Source: Thermosipho sp. (in: thermotogales)
Lineage (GTDB): Bacteria; Thermotogota; Thermotogae; Thermotogales; Fervidobacteriaceae
DNA: 64,000 bases
Direction of reading: 5' to 3'
Assembly (NCBI GenBank): GCA_017656335.1
Contig: JACDOA010000002.1
Span: 124,001-188,000 of the forward strand
Each line of letters starts with the position of its first letter. The first letter of the stretch is position 1. The notes beneath the pieces are model-generated. The model saw only the letters and a program-made list of their open reading frames with translations, had not been told where the DNA came from and did not search any database. Positions 1-8,646 of the stretch are shown one piece after another. Made by a program: the position numbers and the translations under genes.

Positions 1-1911
1 GGTCAATATTATGGATGGAGAGTGTATGGGTCATATGAACCGGAAAAAGGAAAAAGATTTAATCATCACAAACTACTTTTAGATCCATATGCTAAAGCAA
101 TTTCCAGTTATTTTGATTGGGAATCTGATTCGGTATATGGTTATGATAAAAAATCTCCTTTAAAAGATTTATCATTTTCTTTAAAAGATTCTTCTGTAAA
201 TCCTGCTAAATCAATTGTCATTGATTATTCTAAATATGACTGGGATGATGATGTACACTTACATATTCCTTGGGAAAATACTATAATTTATGAAATGCAC
301 GTCAGACTTTTTACAATGAGTCCTACCTCAAAGGTAAAATATCCAGGTACATTTCTAGGTGTTTTAGAAAAATTAGATCATTTAAAAGAATTAGGCATTA
401 CAACAATAGAATTAATGCCAATTTTTGAATTTAACGTCAACGCAAACGATAAAATAAATCCTTTAACCGGTGAAAAACTTAAGGATGTTTGGGGATATAA
501 TCCTCTTGGTTTTTTTGCAGTTACTGGTAATTATTCTATTGGTCTTAAACTTGGTGAGCAGGTATTCCTTTTCAAAGATTTTGTAAAAATGCTACATAAA
601 AATGGCTTTGAAGTAATTTTAGATGTTGTATACAATCATACAGAAGAAGGAAATGAACTTGGACCAACTATTTCATTTAGAGGTATAGACAATGAAATAT
701 ATTATATGCTTGATCCAAATAATAAAAGATATTATCTAAACTATACAGGCTGTGGAAATACTTTAAATTGTAATCATCCTGTTGTGAAAGAAATGATAAT
801 TGACAGCTTGAGATATTGGGCTACTGAAATGCATGTTGATGGTTTTAGATTTGATCTTGCTGCTGTTCTTGGAAGAACTCCAGATGGTAAATGGCTTGGT
901 GATCTATCCCTATTAAAAGATATCTCAGAAGATCCAATTCTACATGATTTAAAATTAATTGCTGAAGGATGGGATGCCGCAGGCGGCTATTTTTTGGGAC
1001 AATTTCCAGAAGGTTGGGCAGAATGGAATGGACAGTACAGAGATACAGTTAGAAAATTTGTACGCGGTGATGAAGGAGTTATAGTTGAACTTGCTAAAAG
1101 AATAACCGGAAGTCCAGATTTGTATGCAAAAAAACTTCCACATGCCAGTATTAACTTTATTACCTGTCATGATGGGTTTACCCTTAGAGATCTTGTGAGC
1201 TATAACCAGAAACACAACGAAGAAAATGGTGAAAATAATAACGATGGAGTAAATGAAAATTTCAGTTTTAATTATGGTGTTGAAGGTGAAACAGATAATC
1301 CAGAAATAAATAGAATTAGAAAGCAACAAATTAAAAATTTTATAACAATCCTTATGATTTCACATGGTACTCCAATGATTTTAATGGGTGATGAAATGTA
1401 TAGAACCCAATATGGAAATAATAATGCATATTGCCACGATAATGAAAAAACCTGGTTAGATTGGACATTAAAAGAAAAACACAGTGACATATTTAGATTT
1501 TTCAAAAAAATGATTGAATTTAGAAAATCTCATCACGCATTAAGAAGAAAACACTTTTTTACAGGAAAAGATTTAACGGGGGATGGTATAGCCGATATAA
1601 GCTGGCACGGTGTAAAACCTTTCCAGCCAGATTGGGGATTTCATTCCCACTCTATTGCCTTTATGATTAGCGGAACAGATTTTTTATGCGAAAATATAGA
1701 ACCAGATAATGATATTTTTGTGATTTTAAATCAATGGAAAGAGCCTCTAGATTTCACACTTCCTGTTTTATACGGTAAAACCTGGTTTAGAGTTGTAGAT
1801 ACATCAAAAGATACTCCTATGGATTTTCTAGATGAACCCGAACAAATTGGATTTACCTATACTGCAGCTCCAAGAAGTTCGGTAATATTAATAAGTAAAG
1901 AAACTAATTAA
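1..1911 (+). CDS. glgX: Glycogen debranching enzyme GlgX/isoamylase family (GH13), 5' end missing
   Basis: This is an intracellular alpha-1,6-glucan debranching enzyme of the GlgX/TreX/isoamylase type, expected to trim branch points of glycogen or maltodextrin. The frame is open back to base 1 (first residues GQYYGWRVYG, the usual GlgX N-terminal region), so the start and most of the N-terminal beta domain lie outside the window; 636 residues are present. Counting from base 1, the GH13 catalytic residues are the nucleophile Asp285 in GFRFDLA, acid/base Glu322 in IAEGWDA and Asp391 in TCHDGFT. The signature NPLGFF-type segment and a short C-terminal beta domain are also visible. The stop lies 3 bases from the convergent SDR gene, and I see no hairpin between them. 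Isoamylase and GlgX cannot be separated by eye. Confidence 0.9.
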   Translation, partial: GQYYGWRVYGSYEPEKGKRFNHHKLLLDPYAKAISSYFDWESDSVYGYDKKSPLKDLSFSLKDSSVNPAKSIVIDYSKYDWDDDVHLHIPWENTIIYEMHVRLFTMSPTSKVKYPGTFLGVLEKLDHLKELGITTIELMPIFEFNVNANDKINPLTGEKLKDVWGYNPLGFFAVTGNYSIGLKLGEQVFLFKDFVKMLHKNGFEVILDVVYNHTEEGNELGPTISFRGIDNEIYYMLDPNNKRYYLNYTGCGNTLNCNHPVVKEMIIDSLRYWATEMHVDGFRFDLAAVLGRTPDGKWLGDLSLLKDISEDPILHDLKLIAEGWDAAGGYFLGQFPEGWAEWNGQYRDTVRKFVRGDEGVIVELAKRITGSPDLYAKKLPHASINFITCHDGFTLRDLVSYNQKHNEENGENNNDGVNENFSFNYGVEGETDNPEINRIRKQQIKNFITILMISHGTPMILMGDEMYRTQYGNNNAYCHDNEKTWLDWTLKEKHSDIFRFFKKMIEFRKSHHALRRKHFFTGKDLTGDGIADISWHGVKPFQPDWGFHSHSIAFMISGTDFLCENIEPDNDIFVILNQWKEPLDFTLPVLYGKTWFRVVDTSKDTPMDFLDEPEQIGFTYTAAPRSSVILISKETN

Positions 1912-1914
1912 TTT

Positions 1915-2586
1915 TTACCATTTTATTTCTCTTCCTTTATAATCGTAAAACTTACCTGTTTCATTAACCTTCTCTGATAAATCAATTATTCCTTTGGCTG
2001 ATTCTTCCGGTGTTAAAGGTGCTTCGCTTCCTCCCATATCAGTCCTTACCCAACCAGGATGTACTGAAAAAACTACTACTTTTTCTTTAACAAAAAAATT
2101 AGATAATAACTTTGTTGCCATATTTAAAGCAGCTTTAGAAACAGAATAACTATAACTTGTTGTACCAGAAGCATTTGAAATTGAGCCAAGAATTGAATCA
2201 ATATTAATAATTTTTCCACCTTGTTTGAGTTTTTTGTTTTTATACAATTCTTGAATTAAAAACAATGCTCCTAATGTATTAACTTTGAAAGAATTCATAA
2301 AATTTTCATATACCAATTCCGGAAAACGATCTCTATAAAGAACTCCTGCATTGTTTATCAAAATATTTACTTGATATTCTAATTTTTCTGAAAAATTTTT
2401 AATTGATTGGTAATCTGAGACATCCAGCTCCATTATTACAATATCTGCTCCATTATTTTTGAGTTCTAATAGACTCTCAGAATTAGGTTTTCTAGTTGCA
2501 GCAATAACTTTATAACTTCTTTTTAGAGCTTCTTTTGTTAATGCAAGTCCTATTCCTCTATTTGCACCTGTTATTAAATATGTCAT
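1915..2586 (-). CDS. Short-chain dehydrogenase/reductase (SDR family)
   Basis: This 223-residue protein is a classical SDR oxidoreductase using NAD(P). It has the dinucleotide-binding glycine motif TGANRGIG at residues 6-13, NNAG at 78-81, a catalytic serine near 131 and the YSVSK active site (Tyr147, Lys151). The substrate cannot be predicted. Its closest general look is to the small carbonyl-reductase-like SDRs with a VHPGWVRTDMGG segment after the active site. The start ATG has the Shine-Dalgarno GGAGGTG, which sits inside the end of the upstream L,D-transpeptidase gene. It is therefore the last gene of a leftward esterase, L,D-transpeptidase, SDR transcription unit. Confidence 0.88.
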   Translation of the reverse strand: MTYLITGANRGIGLALTKEALKRSYKVIAATRKPNSESLLELKNNGADIVIMELDVSDYQSIKNFSEKLEYQVNILINNAGVLYRDRFPELVYENFMNSFKVNTLGALFLIQELYKNKKLKQGGKIINIDSILGSISNASGTTSYSYSVSKAALNMATKLLSNFFVKEKVVVFSVHPGWVRTDMGGSEAPLTPEESAKGIIDLSEKVNETGKFYDYKGREIKW

Positions 2587-2590
2587 AAAA

Positions 2591-3844
2591 TCACCTCCGA
2601 TTGGGAATGATGTCGTCGGATTTTGATGCTAAATTTTCCTTGAATGCTAAAAACTCAGGTAAATCGGTTAAGTTTTCGGGAAAGTCTTTATCGTCTTTTA
2701 TTACTATTACAGGACTACCAAGATCAGCAAATGAATCTAATGTTTCAACATCAAAGTTAAACATCCTAATACACCCATGAGAAATTTTTCTTCCTATCTC
2801 CCATGGTTTCGTAGTTCCATGTATACCAAAGGATGGATTAGAAAACTGCAAGAATCTTGTCCCAAGACCGTTTATAGGAGATCTTGGTGGAATATATTCT
2901 CCATACCAGTATAATGCTGGATCAATCTGTTTATCAAGTATCCAGTATATCCCAGGTGGAGTTGCATCACTTCTCCCAATTGAAACTGGAAATTCTTTTA
3001 CAAGCTTTCCTGAATAATAAACTGCTAATCTTGAAGTATAAAGATTAACCACTATAGTTGTTAATCCTTCAAGAAATTGAACTGTTCCAATTTTAAGTTT
3101 CATACCTGAATAAATTTTATTAGGATCATCCAGTTTATTGATAATTTGAAGATCTGCCGTTCTAACTCCATATTTATTAGCTATTTCCCATAAAGTTTCC
3201 CCGCTTTTAACAGTATGCATTCCAATAATATTTGTAACGTAAGGTGTGAAATCACCACGAAGATATGTTGTAAAACCATTTAAAGTGAATAATTTATAGC
3301 TCACTTTCTTTTTTTTGCCATTCTTCATTGTTATCGTTATAATTAAATTGTTATTGTATTCTTTTCTTTTTTTGTCTGTAACCAACAAATATCCGTTGGA
3401 AATTTTTATAATGTCCAAAGAAATATTATCAATTTTTGCATCAAAAATTTTATAATCAGTTTCAACTTTTATTATCAAAGTAAGATTATCTGGATCAGTA
3501 AAGACCTTTAAATTTATAGATTTTTTGTATTCTTGTAAATTCAAGACAACGTCCGATACAACTCCTGTAATAGTATGATTCAAAGTGTCTCTTCCATAAA
3601 CAATAGGGATAACCCATGAATACATTCCATCTTTAAATTCATATAAATTATCTTTAATATTCTTTGCTTTGATAAAACCAGTTGGAGTATAAAGATAAAC
3701 TCTGGGTTTTTCTATAGCATTATAATAAGGCGTAACAGATAAAACAACATCTGTTGATGTTACAGTTTCTATTTCAACATAATGAGCAGTAAACCCTATA
3801 ATACAAATTAAAAGAATTAAAAATATTACCACAAATTTTCTCAA
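2591..3844 (-). CDS. Secreted or membrane-anchored LysM L,D-transpeptidase (YkuD)
   Basis: This is a peptidoglycan L,D-transpeptidase, expected to cross-link stem peptides or attach proteins to the wall in the periplasm. An N-terminal hydrophobic segment (about residues 5-20) serves as signal or anchor. A beta-rich region follows, then a LysM domain (about 209-253, with SGETLWEIANKYGV) and a YkuD domain with the catalytic pattern HG-x(12)-SHGCIR (His342, Cys358). I chose the TTG at 3844 rather than an upstream ATG at 3895: GGAGGG lies 6 bases before it, and the TTGA formed with the upstream stop gives a 4-base overlap typical of coupled translation. It follows the esterase gene in the same operon. 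Confidence 0.9.
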   Translation of the reverse strand: MRKFVVIFLILLICIIGFTAHYVEIETVTSTDVVLSVTPYYNAIEKPRVYLYTPTGFIKAKNIKDNLYEFKDGMYSWVIPIVYGRDTLNHTITGVVSDVVLNLQEYKKSINLKVFTDPDNLTLIIKVETDYKIFDAKIDNISLDIIKISNGYLLVTDKKRKEYNNNLIITITMKNGKKKKVSYKLFTLNGFTTYLRGDFTPYVTNIIGMHTVKSGETLWEIANKYGVRTADLQIINKLDDPNKIYSGMKLKIGTVQFLEGLTTIVVNLYTSRLAVYYSGKLVKEFPVSIGRSDATPPGIYWILDKQIDPALYWYGEYIPPRSPINGLGTRFLQFSNPSFGIHGTTKPWEIGRKISHGCIRMFNFDVETLDSFADLGSPVIVIKDDKDFPENLTDLPEFLAFKENLASKSDDIIPNRR

Positions 3845-4926
3845 TTTGTGCCCTCCAAAATCCATTTTATAGCTTCTGGAAATCTTTTTGCCCAAAACGT
3901 TTCATTGTGTACTCCTTCAGGATCAAAAGAATATTTTACATTAACATTCAAATTCTCTAAAAGTTCTTTCATATCAATTACTTCTTGAAGAAAAAGTTTA
4001 TTTTCTGATTCCTTCCCTCCAACATACAAATAAATTTTTGAATTTATAGGAGGGTTTTTTTCAACAAAATCGAAAATTTTATTATTTCCAAAAAACAACG
4101 ATGGACTCATAACAATTGCTCCGGAAAAAACATCAGGGTATTTTGAAATAGCATAAAGAGAAATCAAGCCACCCATTGAGGAACCACCAATATAATTTTT
4201 ATCACTAATTGTTCTGTAATTTTCATCAATAAAAGGTCTTAGAGTTTTAACAATAAATTCTAAATATTTGTCTCCTTTACCACCTTGTTTATGTTCATCA
4301 TCATACCAAGGTGAATATTCAGAAAGACGATCTGCATTGTTATATATTCCTACCACAATTAATGGTTCAATTTCGTTATTAGAAATCATCCTATCTAAAG
4401 TTTCATCTACTTCCCATTCAATTCCTACAAACGAAGTTTTTTTATCAAAAAGATTTTGTCCATCATGAAGATACAAAACAGGATAATTTTTACTGTTTTT
4501 TTCATATCCCGGTGGAAGATAAATTATTATGTTTCGTCTATTGTTAAGTTCTGGAGAATAAAAATCTTCTATTAATTCTATTTTCCCAATCAAATCTTTC
4601 CACCTCTTAACTTTAGCAATAATCTGTATATTATCCTTTGAAACTCTAGCAATTCTGTATTTTTCTATTACTTCTGTTGTATCTGTACTACCTCGCGTAA
4701 TTACAAATTTTATTATCCCACTTAAATCCGTTTCTAATATGAAATATTTTTCTTTCTTAATTAATTTAAAATTTTCATCATTTACAGACCAATTGTTGAA
4801 ATTTCCAGAAATGTAAATATTAGAATTTTCAGGCGTATTTTTGGGAACATAAACAATAAAAGTTACTTTAAAACCAAATGTAAATGATACTAAAATCAAA
4901 AGAAGAAGTAAAAACAGTTTTTTCAT
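3841..4926 (-). CDS. Secreted alpha/beta-hydrolase esterase with N-terminal CBM48-like domain
   Basis: This 361-residue exported hydrolase belongs to the putative esterase family (esterase D/Fes-like). A clear signal peptide (MKK, then a leucine-rich core ending near SFTFGF) is followed by an immunoglobulin-like domain of the CBM48/E-set type (about residues 20-105, with SGNFNNW, typical of starch- or glycogen-binding modules). The catalytic domain has LHDGQNLFD, the nucleophile elbow GSSMG (Ser250) and a histidine in EGVHNE (His340). The ATG at 4926 is preceded by GAGGAGG; the longer reading adds seven residues without a better ribosome site. The substrate is unknown. The glucan-binding-like module suggests a polysaccharide or acylated-sugar ester. 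Confidence 0.87.
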   Translation of the reverse strand: MKKLFLLLLLILVSFTFGFKVTFIVYVPKNTPENSNIYISGNFNNWSVNDENFKLIKKEKYFILETDLSGIIKFVITRGSTDTTEVIEKYRIARVSKDNIQIIAKVKRWKDLIGKIELIEDFYSPELNNRRNIIIYLPPGYEKNSKNYPVLYLHDGQNLFDKKTSFVGIEWEVDETLDRMISNNEIEPLIVVGIYNNADRLSEYSPWYDDEHKQGGKGDKYLEFIVKTLRPFIDENYRTISDKNYIGGSSMGGLISLYAISKYPDVFSGAIVMSPSLFFGNNKIFDFVEKNPPINSKIYLYVGGKESENKLFLQEVIDMKELLENLNVNVKYSFDPEGVHNETFWAKRFPEAIKWILEGTN

Positions 4927-4949
4927 TATCTTTCCTCCTCTATTCAATC

Positions 4950-4958
4950 ATTATAACA
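4950..4958 (-). promoter_or_regulatory. Extended -10 promoter for the esterase operon
   Basis: Read leftward, this is TGTTATAAT, a perfect extended -10 (TGN plus TATAAT) 24 bases before the esterase start, in the short gap after galE. No good -35 is visible, as is common for extended -10 promoters. It would give the esterase, L,D-transpeptidase and SDR genes their own transcription start apart from galE. Confidence 0.55.
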
Positions 4959-4969
4959 TAGTTGGTTTT

Positions 4970-5947
4970 TTAACTTTTTCCTCGAAGTTTAATATGCCAT
5001 TTTAAAGCTGTTTTTATTATTTCTTCGAGTGAATACTTAGGACTCCAATTTAACTTTGACCTTGCTTTTTCACTATCAGCAATCAAATAAGGAGGATCAC
5101 CAGGTCTTCTCTCTGTTTCAACAACTTTAAAGTCTTTTTTTGTTACTCTTTTTACAGTTTCAATTACTTCTCTTACTGAATAACCTTCACCACTTCCTAA
5201 ATTAAAATAATCAGTTTCACCACCATCAAGAAGGTACTCCAAACCTTTAATATGGGCATCAGCAAGATCGTTAACGTGTATAAAATCTCTTATGCATGTA
5301 CCATCTTTTGTATCATAATTTGTTCCAAATATTTTAATATCTTCTCTGATACCTAAAGCAGCATCAAGAATTAAAGGAATAAGGTGTGTTTCAGGGTTGT
5401 GTGCTTCGCCAATTTCAGCATCTTCATCTGCACCCGCAGCATTAAAATATCTAAATCTTATGCTTTTCAAACCGTATGATTTATCATAATCTTCTAAAAT
5501 TTGTTCAACCATCCACTTACTTCTACCATAAGGATTAATTGGATTTTTTGGATCATCTTCCTTTATAGGTATTCTTTCTGGCATTCCATAAACAGCTGCA
5601 GTTGAAGAAAAAATAAATTTATTCACATTATTCTTCAACATAACCTTTAAGAGTGTAATTGTATTAGATACATTGTTTATATAATATTTTTGAGGATTAA
5701 TCACTGACTCTCCTACTTCAATATATGCACAAAAATGCATTACCGCTTCTATATTGTAATATTTAAAAATGTTTTCCAAAAGTTTTTCATCGGAAATATC
5801 TCCCGGAATAAACTCTCCCCACTTAGCAAACTCTTTATATCCATGGGATAAGTTATCATACACAACAATATCGAAACCTTTTTGATTTAACATTTTACAT
5901 ACGTGAGAACCAATATATCCTGCACCACCTGCTACTAATATAGACAT
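4970..5947 (-). CDS. galE: UDP-glucose 4-epimerase
   Basis: GalE interconverts UDP-glucose and UDP-galactose with bound NAD, for galactose use and for making sugar nucleotides for surface glycans. The 325-residue length is normal for the family. The NAD-binding motif GGAGYIGSH is at residues 7-15, and the SDR active site appears as the STAAVYG serine region and YGRSK. The usual RYFNAAGA, GTNYDTKDGTCIRDFIHV and NLGSGEGYSVREV segments are all present. ATG at 5947 has GGAGGG just upstream. A conventional promoter lies in the divergent gap shared with the DNA methyltransferase gene. Confidence 0.96.
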   Translation of the reverse strand: MSILVAGGAGYIGSHVCKMLNQKGFDIVVYDNLSHGYKEFAKWGEFIPGDISDEKLLENIFKYYNIEAVMHFCAYIEVGESVINPQKYYINNVSNTITLLKVMLKNNVNKFIFSSTAAVYGMPERIPIKEDDPKNPINPYGRSKWMVEQILEDYDKSYGLKSIRFRYFNAAGADEDAEIGEAHNPETHLIPLILDAALGIREDIKIFGTNYDTKDGTCIRDFIHVNDLADAHIKGLEYLLDGGETDYFNLGSGEGYSVREVIETVKRVTKKDFKVVETERRPGDPPYLIADSEKARSKLNWSPKYSLEEIIKTALKWHIKLRGKS

Positions 5948-5977
5948 TTTTTCCCTCCTTTTCTTTTCACATTTAAT

Positions 5978-6005
5978 ATTATACTTTAAAAATCTTTTCT
6001 GATAA
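5978..6005 (-). promoter_or_regulatory. Predicted promoter of galE
   Basis: Read leftward, TTATCA (-35, at 6000-6005) and TATAAT (-10, at 5978-5983) are separated by 16 bases, about 30 bases before the galE start. The -35 matches the consensus weakly and the -10 perfectly. Confidence 0.45.
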
Positions 6006-6016
6006 AATTATAGAAA

Positions 6017-6025
6017 TGTTATAAT
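6017..6025 (+). promoter_or_regulatory. Extended -10 promoter of the methyltransferase operon
   Basis: TGTTATAAT is a perfect extended -10, 31 bases before the proposed methyltransferase start. It faces away from the galE promoter; the two -10 regions are about 35 bases apart. Confidence 0.55.
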
Positions 6026-6056
6026 AAAAATGCAAAATTAAAGGAGTGTGAAAATA

Positions 6057-6998
6057 GTGCAATTAATGTTATTCCCTGATTATCAAAAATATACGTCAAA
6101 CAATAAAAATAAAGTATTTGCAAAGCCTTTTGTGAAATGGGCTGGTGGAAAAACACAAATTATTCCTGAAATTGATAAAAGATTGCCAATAGAATTGAAA
6201 AAAGGTAAAAAAATGAGATATATTGAACCATTTGTTGGAAGTGGAGCAGTTCTTTTTCATATTTTAAATAACTACAATATTAAAGATGCCTTTATCATTG
6301 ACTTAAATAAAGACCTAATTACTTTATACAACGTAATTAAAAATAATATTTCAGAACTTATTAATTACTTAAAAAAAATTGAAAATGAATATAAAAAGTT
6401 ACCTGAATACAAAAGAAAAGAATATTATTATATTAAAAGAGAAGAATATAATAAATCAAAAGAAAACAAAATTATGAAGGCAGCTTTATTAATGTTTTTG
6501 AATAAAACTTGCTACAATGGATTGTACAGAGTCAATTCAAAGGGAGAATTTAATGTTCCGTTTGGTAGATACAAAAATCCCAAAATATTAGACGAAGAAA
6601 ATCTTAGAAATGTTTCAAAAATATTACAAAAAGTAGAAATAATACACGGTGATTTTGAAATCAGCAGGGAATTTGTTGATAATAACTCTTTAATATACTT
6701 CGACCCTCCTTATAGGCCTCTAAGTAATACTTCTAATTTTACCTCTTATTCTCAAAATTCGTTTGATGATAATGAACAAATTAGATTGAAGCACTTTTTT
6801 GATTATATAACTTCATTAGGAGCAAAAGGGATTTTAAGTAATTCCGATCCTAAAAATACTGATCCTAATGACAATTTTTTTGATGAATTGTATAAAGGGT
6901 ATATTATAGAAAGAATATATGCAAAAAGAATGATAAATTCAAAAGGTAAAAATAGAGGTTTTATTACAGAATTATTAATTAGAAATTATGAAAAATGA
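6057..6998 (+). CDS. dam: Dam-type adenine-N6 DNA methyltransferase (D12 class, probable GATC)
   Basis: This is an alpha-type adenine-N6 methyltransferase of the Dam/M.DpnII family, which transfers a methyl group from S-adenosylmethionine to adenine, most often in GATC. Near the N-terminus are FVKWAGGK and the AdoMet-binding EPFVGSGAV. The catalytic DPPY comes in the second half (IYFDPPYRP), followed by the NTSNFTSY segment of the family. Homology of the next gene to DpnII supports GATC as the target. The start is uncertain. GTG at 6057 lies 10 bases after AAGGAG; a GTG at 6048 is too close to that site, and the ATG at 6066 is another option. It is the first gene of the modification and repair island. 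Confidence 0.9.
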   Translation: MQLMLFPDYQKYTSNNKNKVFAKPFVKWAGGKTQIIPEIDKRLPIELKKGKKMRYIEPFVGSGAVLFHILNNYNIKDAFIIDLNKDLITLYNVIKNNISELINYLKKIENEYKKLPEYKRKEYYYIKREEYNKSKENKIMKAALLMFLNKTCYNGLYRVNSKGEFNVPFGRYKNPKILDEENLRNVSKILQKVEIIHGDFEISREFVDNNSLIYFDPPYRPLSNTSNFTSYSQNSFDDNEQIRLKHFFDYITSLGAKGILSNSDPKNTDPNDNFFDELYKGYIIERIYAKRMINSKGKNRGFITELLIRNYEK

Positions 6999-7010
6999 GG
7001 AGAAGAAGTT

Positions 7011-7831
7011 ATGGATTTTAATGAATTCATAAAAACTTTGTCTGATACAAATATCACTTTAGATGAATTTACTGATTTCAAAAAAGTTAAAAAAAACATA
7101 TCTAAAATAGAATTGAGACTAAATTAATTAAATTACTTATTAGGGAAAAAAGACCTAAAAATGGCAATTTACGATATCTATCATGAAAATCCCAAGGCTT
7201 TCGATGTATTAAATATCTTAATTGCCGTGAGAGACAATAAAACAAAATTCCTCGACGATTATGGAAATGGGTGCCAAATGAAAGACTTTTTAAAAGTCCT
7301 GAAAAAATATATAAATATATCAAAGATACTGGTCTAGAGGAAATCTTTAAAAATAAAGACATTAAAAATTTAGTTGATTATGTTTTTGGAATAGAGGTTG
7401 GACTTGATACACATGCTAGAAAAAACAGATATGGCAAAATTATGTCAAAAATTGTTGAAAATATTTTTGAAAAAAACGCTATAAAATATTCAAAAGAAGT
7501 TCCAATTACTTATTTTCCCGAAATTAAAAATTTCGATCATGATATTAAAAGATTTGATTATGTCATTGAAACCTCCAAAAAAATATACTTAATTGAGGTA
7601 AATTTCTATAATAGTAAAGGTTCGAAAGTAACCGAAATTCCTAGGTCGTTTGCAACAATTGCTTCAAAAATAAAGCAATATTCTAATAAATATGAATTTG
7701 TATGGATAACTGATGGGAAGGGCTGGAAGAGTGCTAAAAGTGAGCTTCAGGAAGCCTTTTCTGTTATAGACAAAATTTATAATTTAAATACTATAAAAGA
7801 ATTTATCAAAATCATAAAAATGGAGATGTGA
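7011..7831 (+). pseudogene. Broken DpnII-like type II restriction endonuclease gene
   Basis: A well-placed ATG (7011, after GAGGAG) starts a reading frame resembling the DpnII/MboI endonuclease N-terminus, but it meets TAA at 7125-7127. The same frame continues with DpnII-like sequence (LNYLLGKKDLK, then NILIAVRDNKTK) to about 7245. The homology then shifts to a second frame that runs to 7831 and holds the catalytic part (NLVDYVFGIEVGLDTHARKNR, FDYVIE, YLIEVNFY, FVWITDGKGW). At least one nonsense codon and one frameshift therefore separate the two halves, the shift lying near the A-rich run at 7231-7245. A downstream GTG at 7271 could yield a C-terminal fragment. Two sequencing errors are possible but less likely than decay. 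Confidence 0.85.
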
Positions 7832-7833
7832 AA

Positions 7834-8613
7834 ATGAGCGATTTTGAAAAGTTAGAAATTACTACAGTATGGTCTTTTCCAGAACGAGGAAAATGGAAAA
7901 CGCACAATTCAAAATATAGAGGGAATTTTGCACCACAAATACCCAGGAATATAATTTTGCGATACTCTAAAGAAGGAGATGTAATTTTGGATCCTATGGT
8001 AGGAAGTGGAACGACTTTAATCGAGACTAAGCTATTAAACCGCAGAGGAATCGGTTATGACATAAATCCTCAAACCGTTCAAATTGCTAAACAAAACCTA
8101 CAATTTGATGGAGATTATAAATATGAACCAATTGTGAAAGTCGGAGATGCAAGAAAACTTCAAGAAATTAAAGATGAAACTATAGATTTGATAATAACCC
8201 ATCCGCCGTATTTAAACATTATTAAATATTCTAATGGTAATATTCACGGAGAGCTTTCAAATTTTTCAAATGTCGAAAAATTTATTATTGAAATTGATAA
8301 AGTCGCAAAAGAATTATTCAGGGTATTAAAAGAAAACAAATTTTGCACAATATTAATAGGTGATACAAGAAAACATGGTCATTATATACCTCTTTCTTTT
8401 TATGTGATGAAAGCATTCTTGAAAAACGGCTTTGTATTGAAAGAAGATATTATTAAAGTTCAACACAATTGCCAATCAACTCCCTATTGGGAAAAACAAG
8501 TAGAAAAATATAATTTTTATCTCATTATGCACGAACATTTATTTGTCTTTAGAAAACCTAAAAAAAATGAAAAATTAAGTCCTATAAAATTTAGTACTAA
8601 TCATCTTTTATAA
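7834..8613 (+). CDS. Second DNA methyltransferase (motif I to HPPY order)
   Basis: This AdoMet-dependent DNA methyltransferase belongs to the N4-cytosine/N6-adenine group. The AdoMet site DPMVGSGTT (about residue 51) precedes the catalytic THPPY (about 126), and GYDINPQTV is motif II-like. The HPPY variant does not tell by itself whether cytosine N4 or adenine N6 is methylated. By position it stands where DpnII-type systems carry a second methyltransferase, although its motif order differs from Dam-type enzymes. The ATG at 7834 has GGAG 8 bases upstream; a GTG at 7828 overlapping the pseudogene stop is too close to that site. It reads intact, so methylation may persist without restriction. 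Confidence 0.85.
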   Translation: MSDFEKLEITTVWSFPERGKWKTHNSKYRGNFAPQIPRNIILRYSKEGDVILDPMVGSGTTLIETKLLNRRGIGYDINPQTVQIAKQNLQFDGDYKYEPIVKVGDARKLQEIKDETIDLIITHPPYLNIIKYSNGNIHGELSNFSNVEKFIIEIDKVAKELFRVLKENKFCTILIGDTRKHGHYIPLSFYVMKAFLKNGFVLKEDIIKVQHNCQSTPYWEKQVEKYNFYLIMHEHLFVFRKPKKNEKLSPIKFSTNHLL

Positions 8614-8646
8614 TTATGCAATTTCATTTTGCGCGGAGGTTTAATT

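Noticed and set aside
7102-7362. Leftward open frame in the broken restriction gene region
   Set aside because: No family match and no ribosome site; the rightward strand carries DpnII homology across the same bases.
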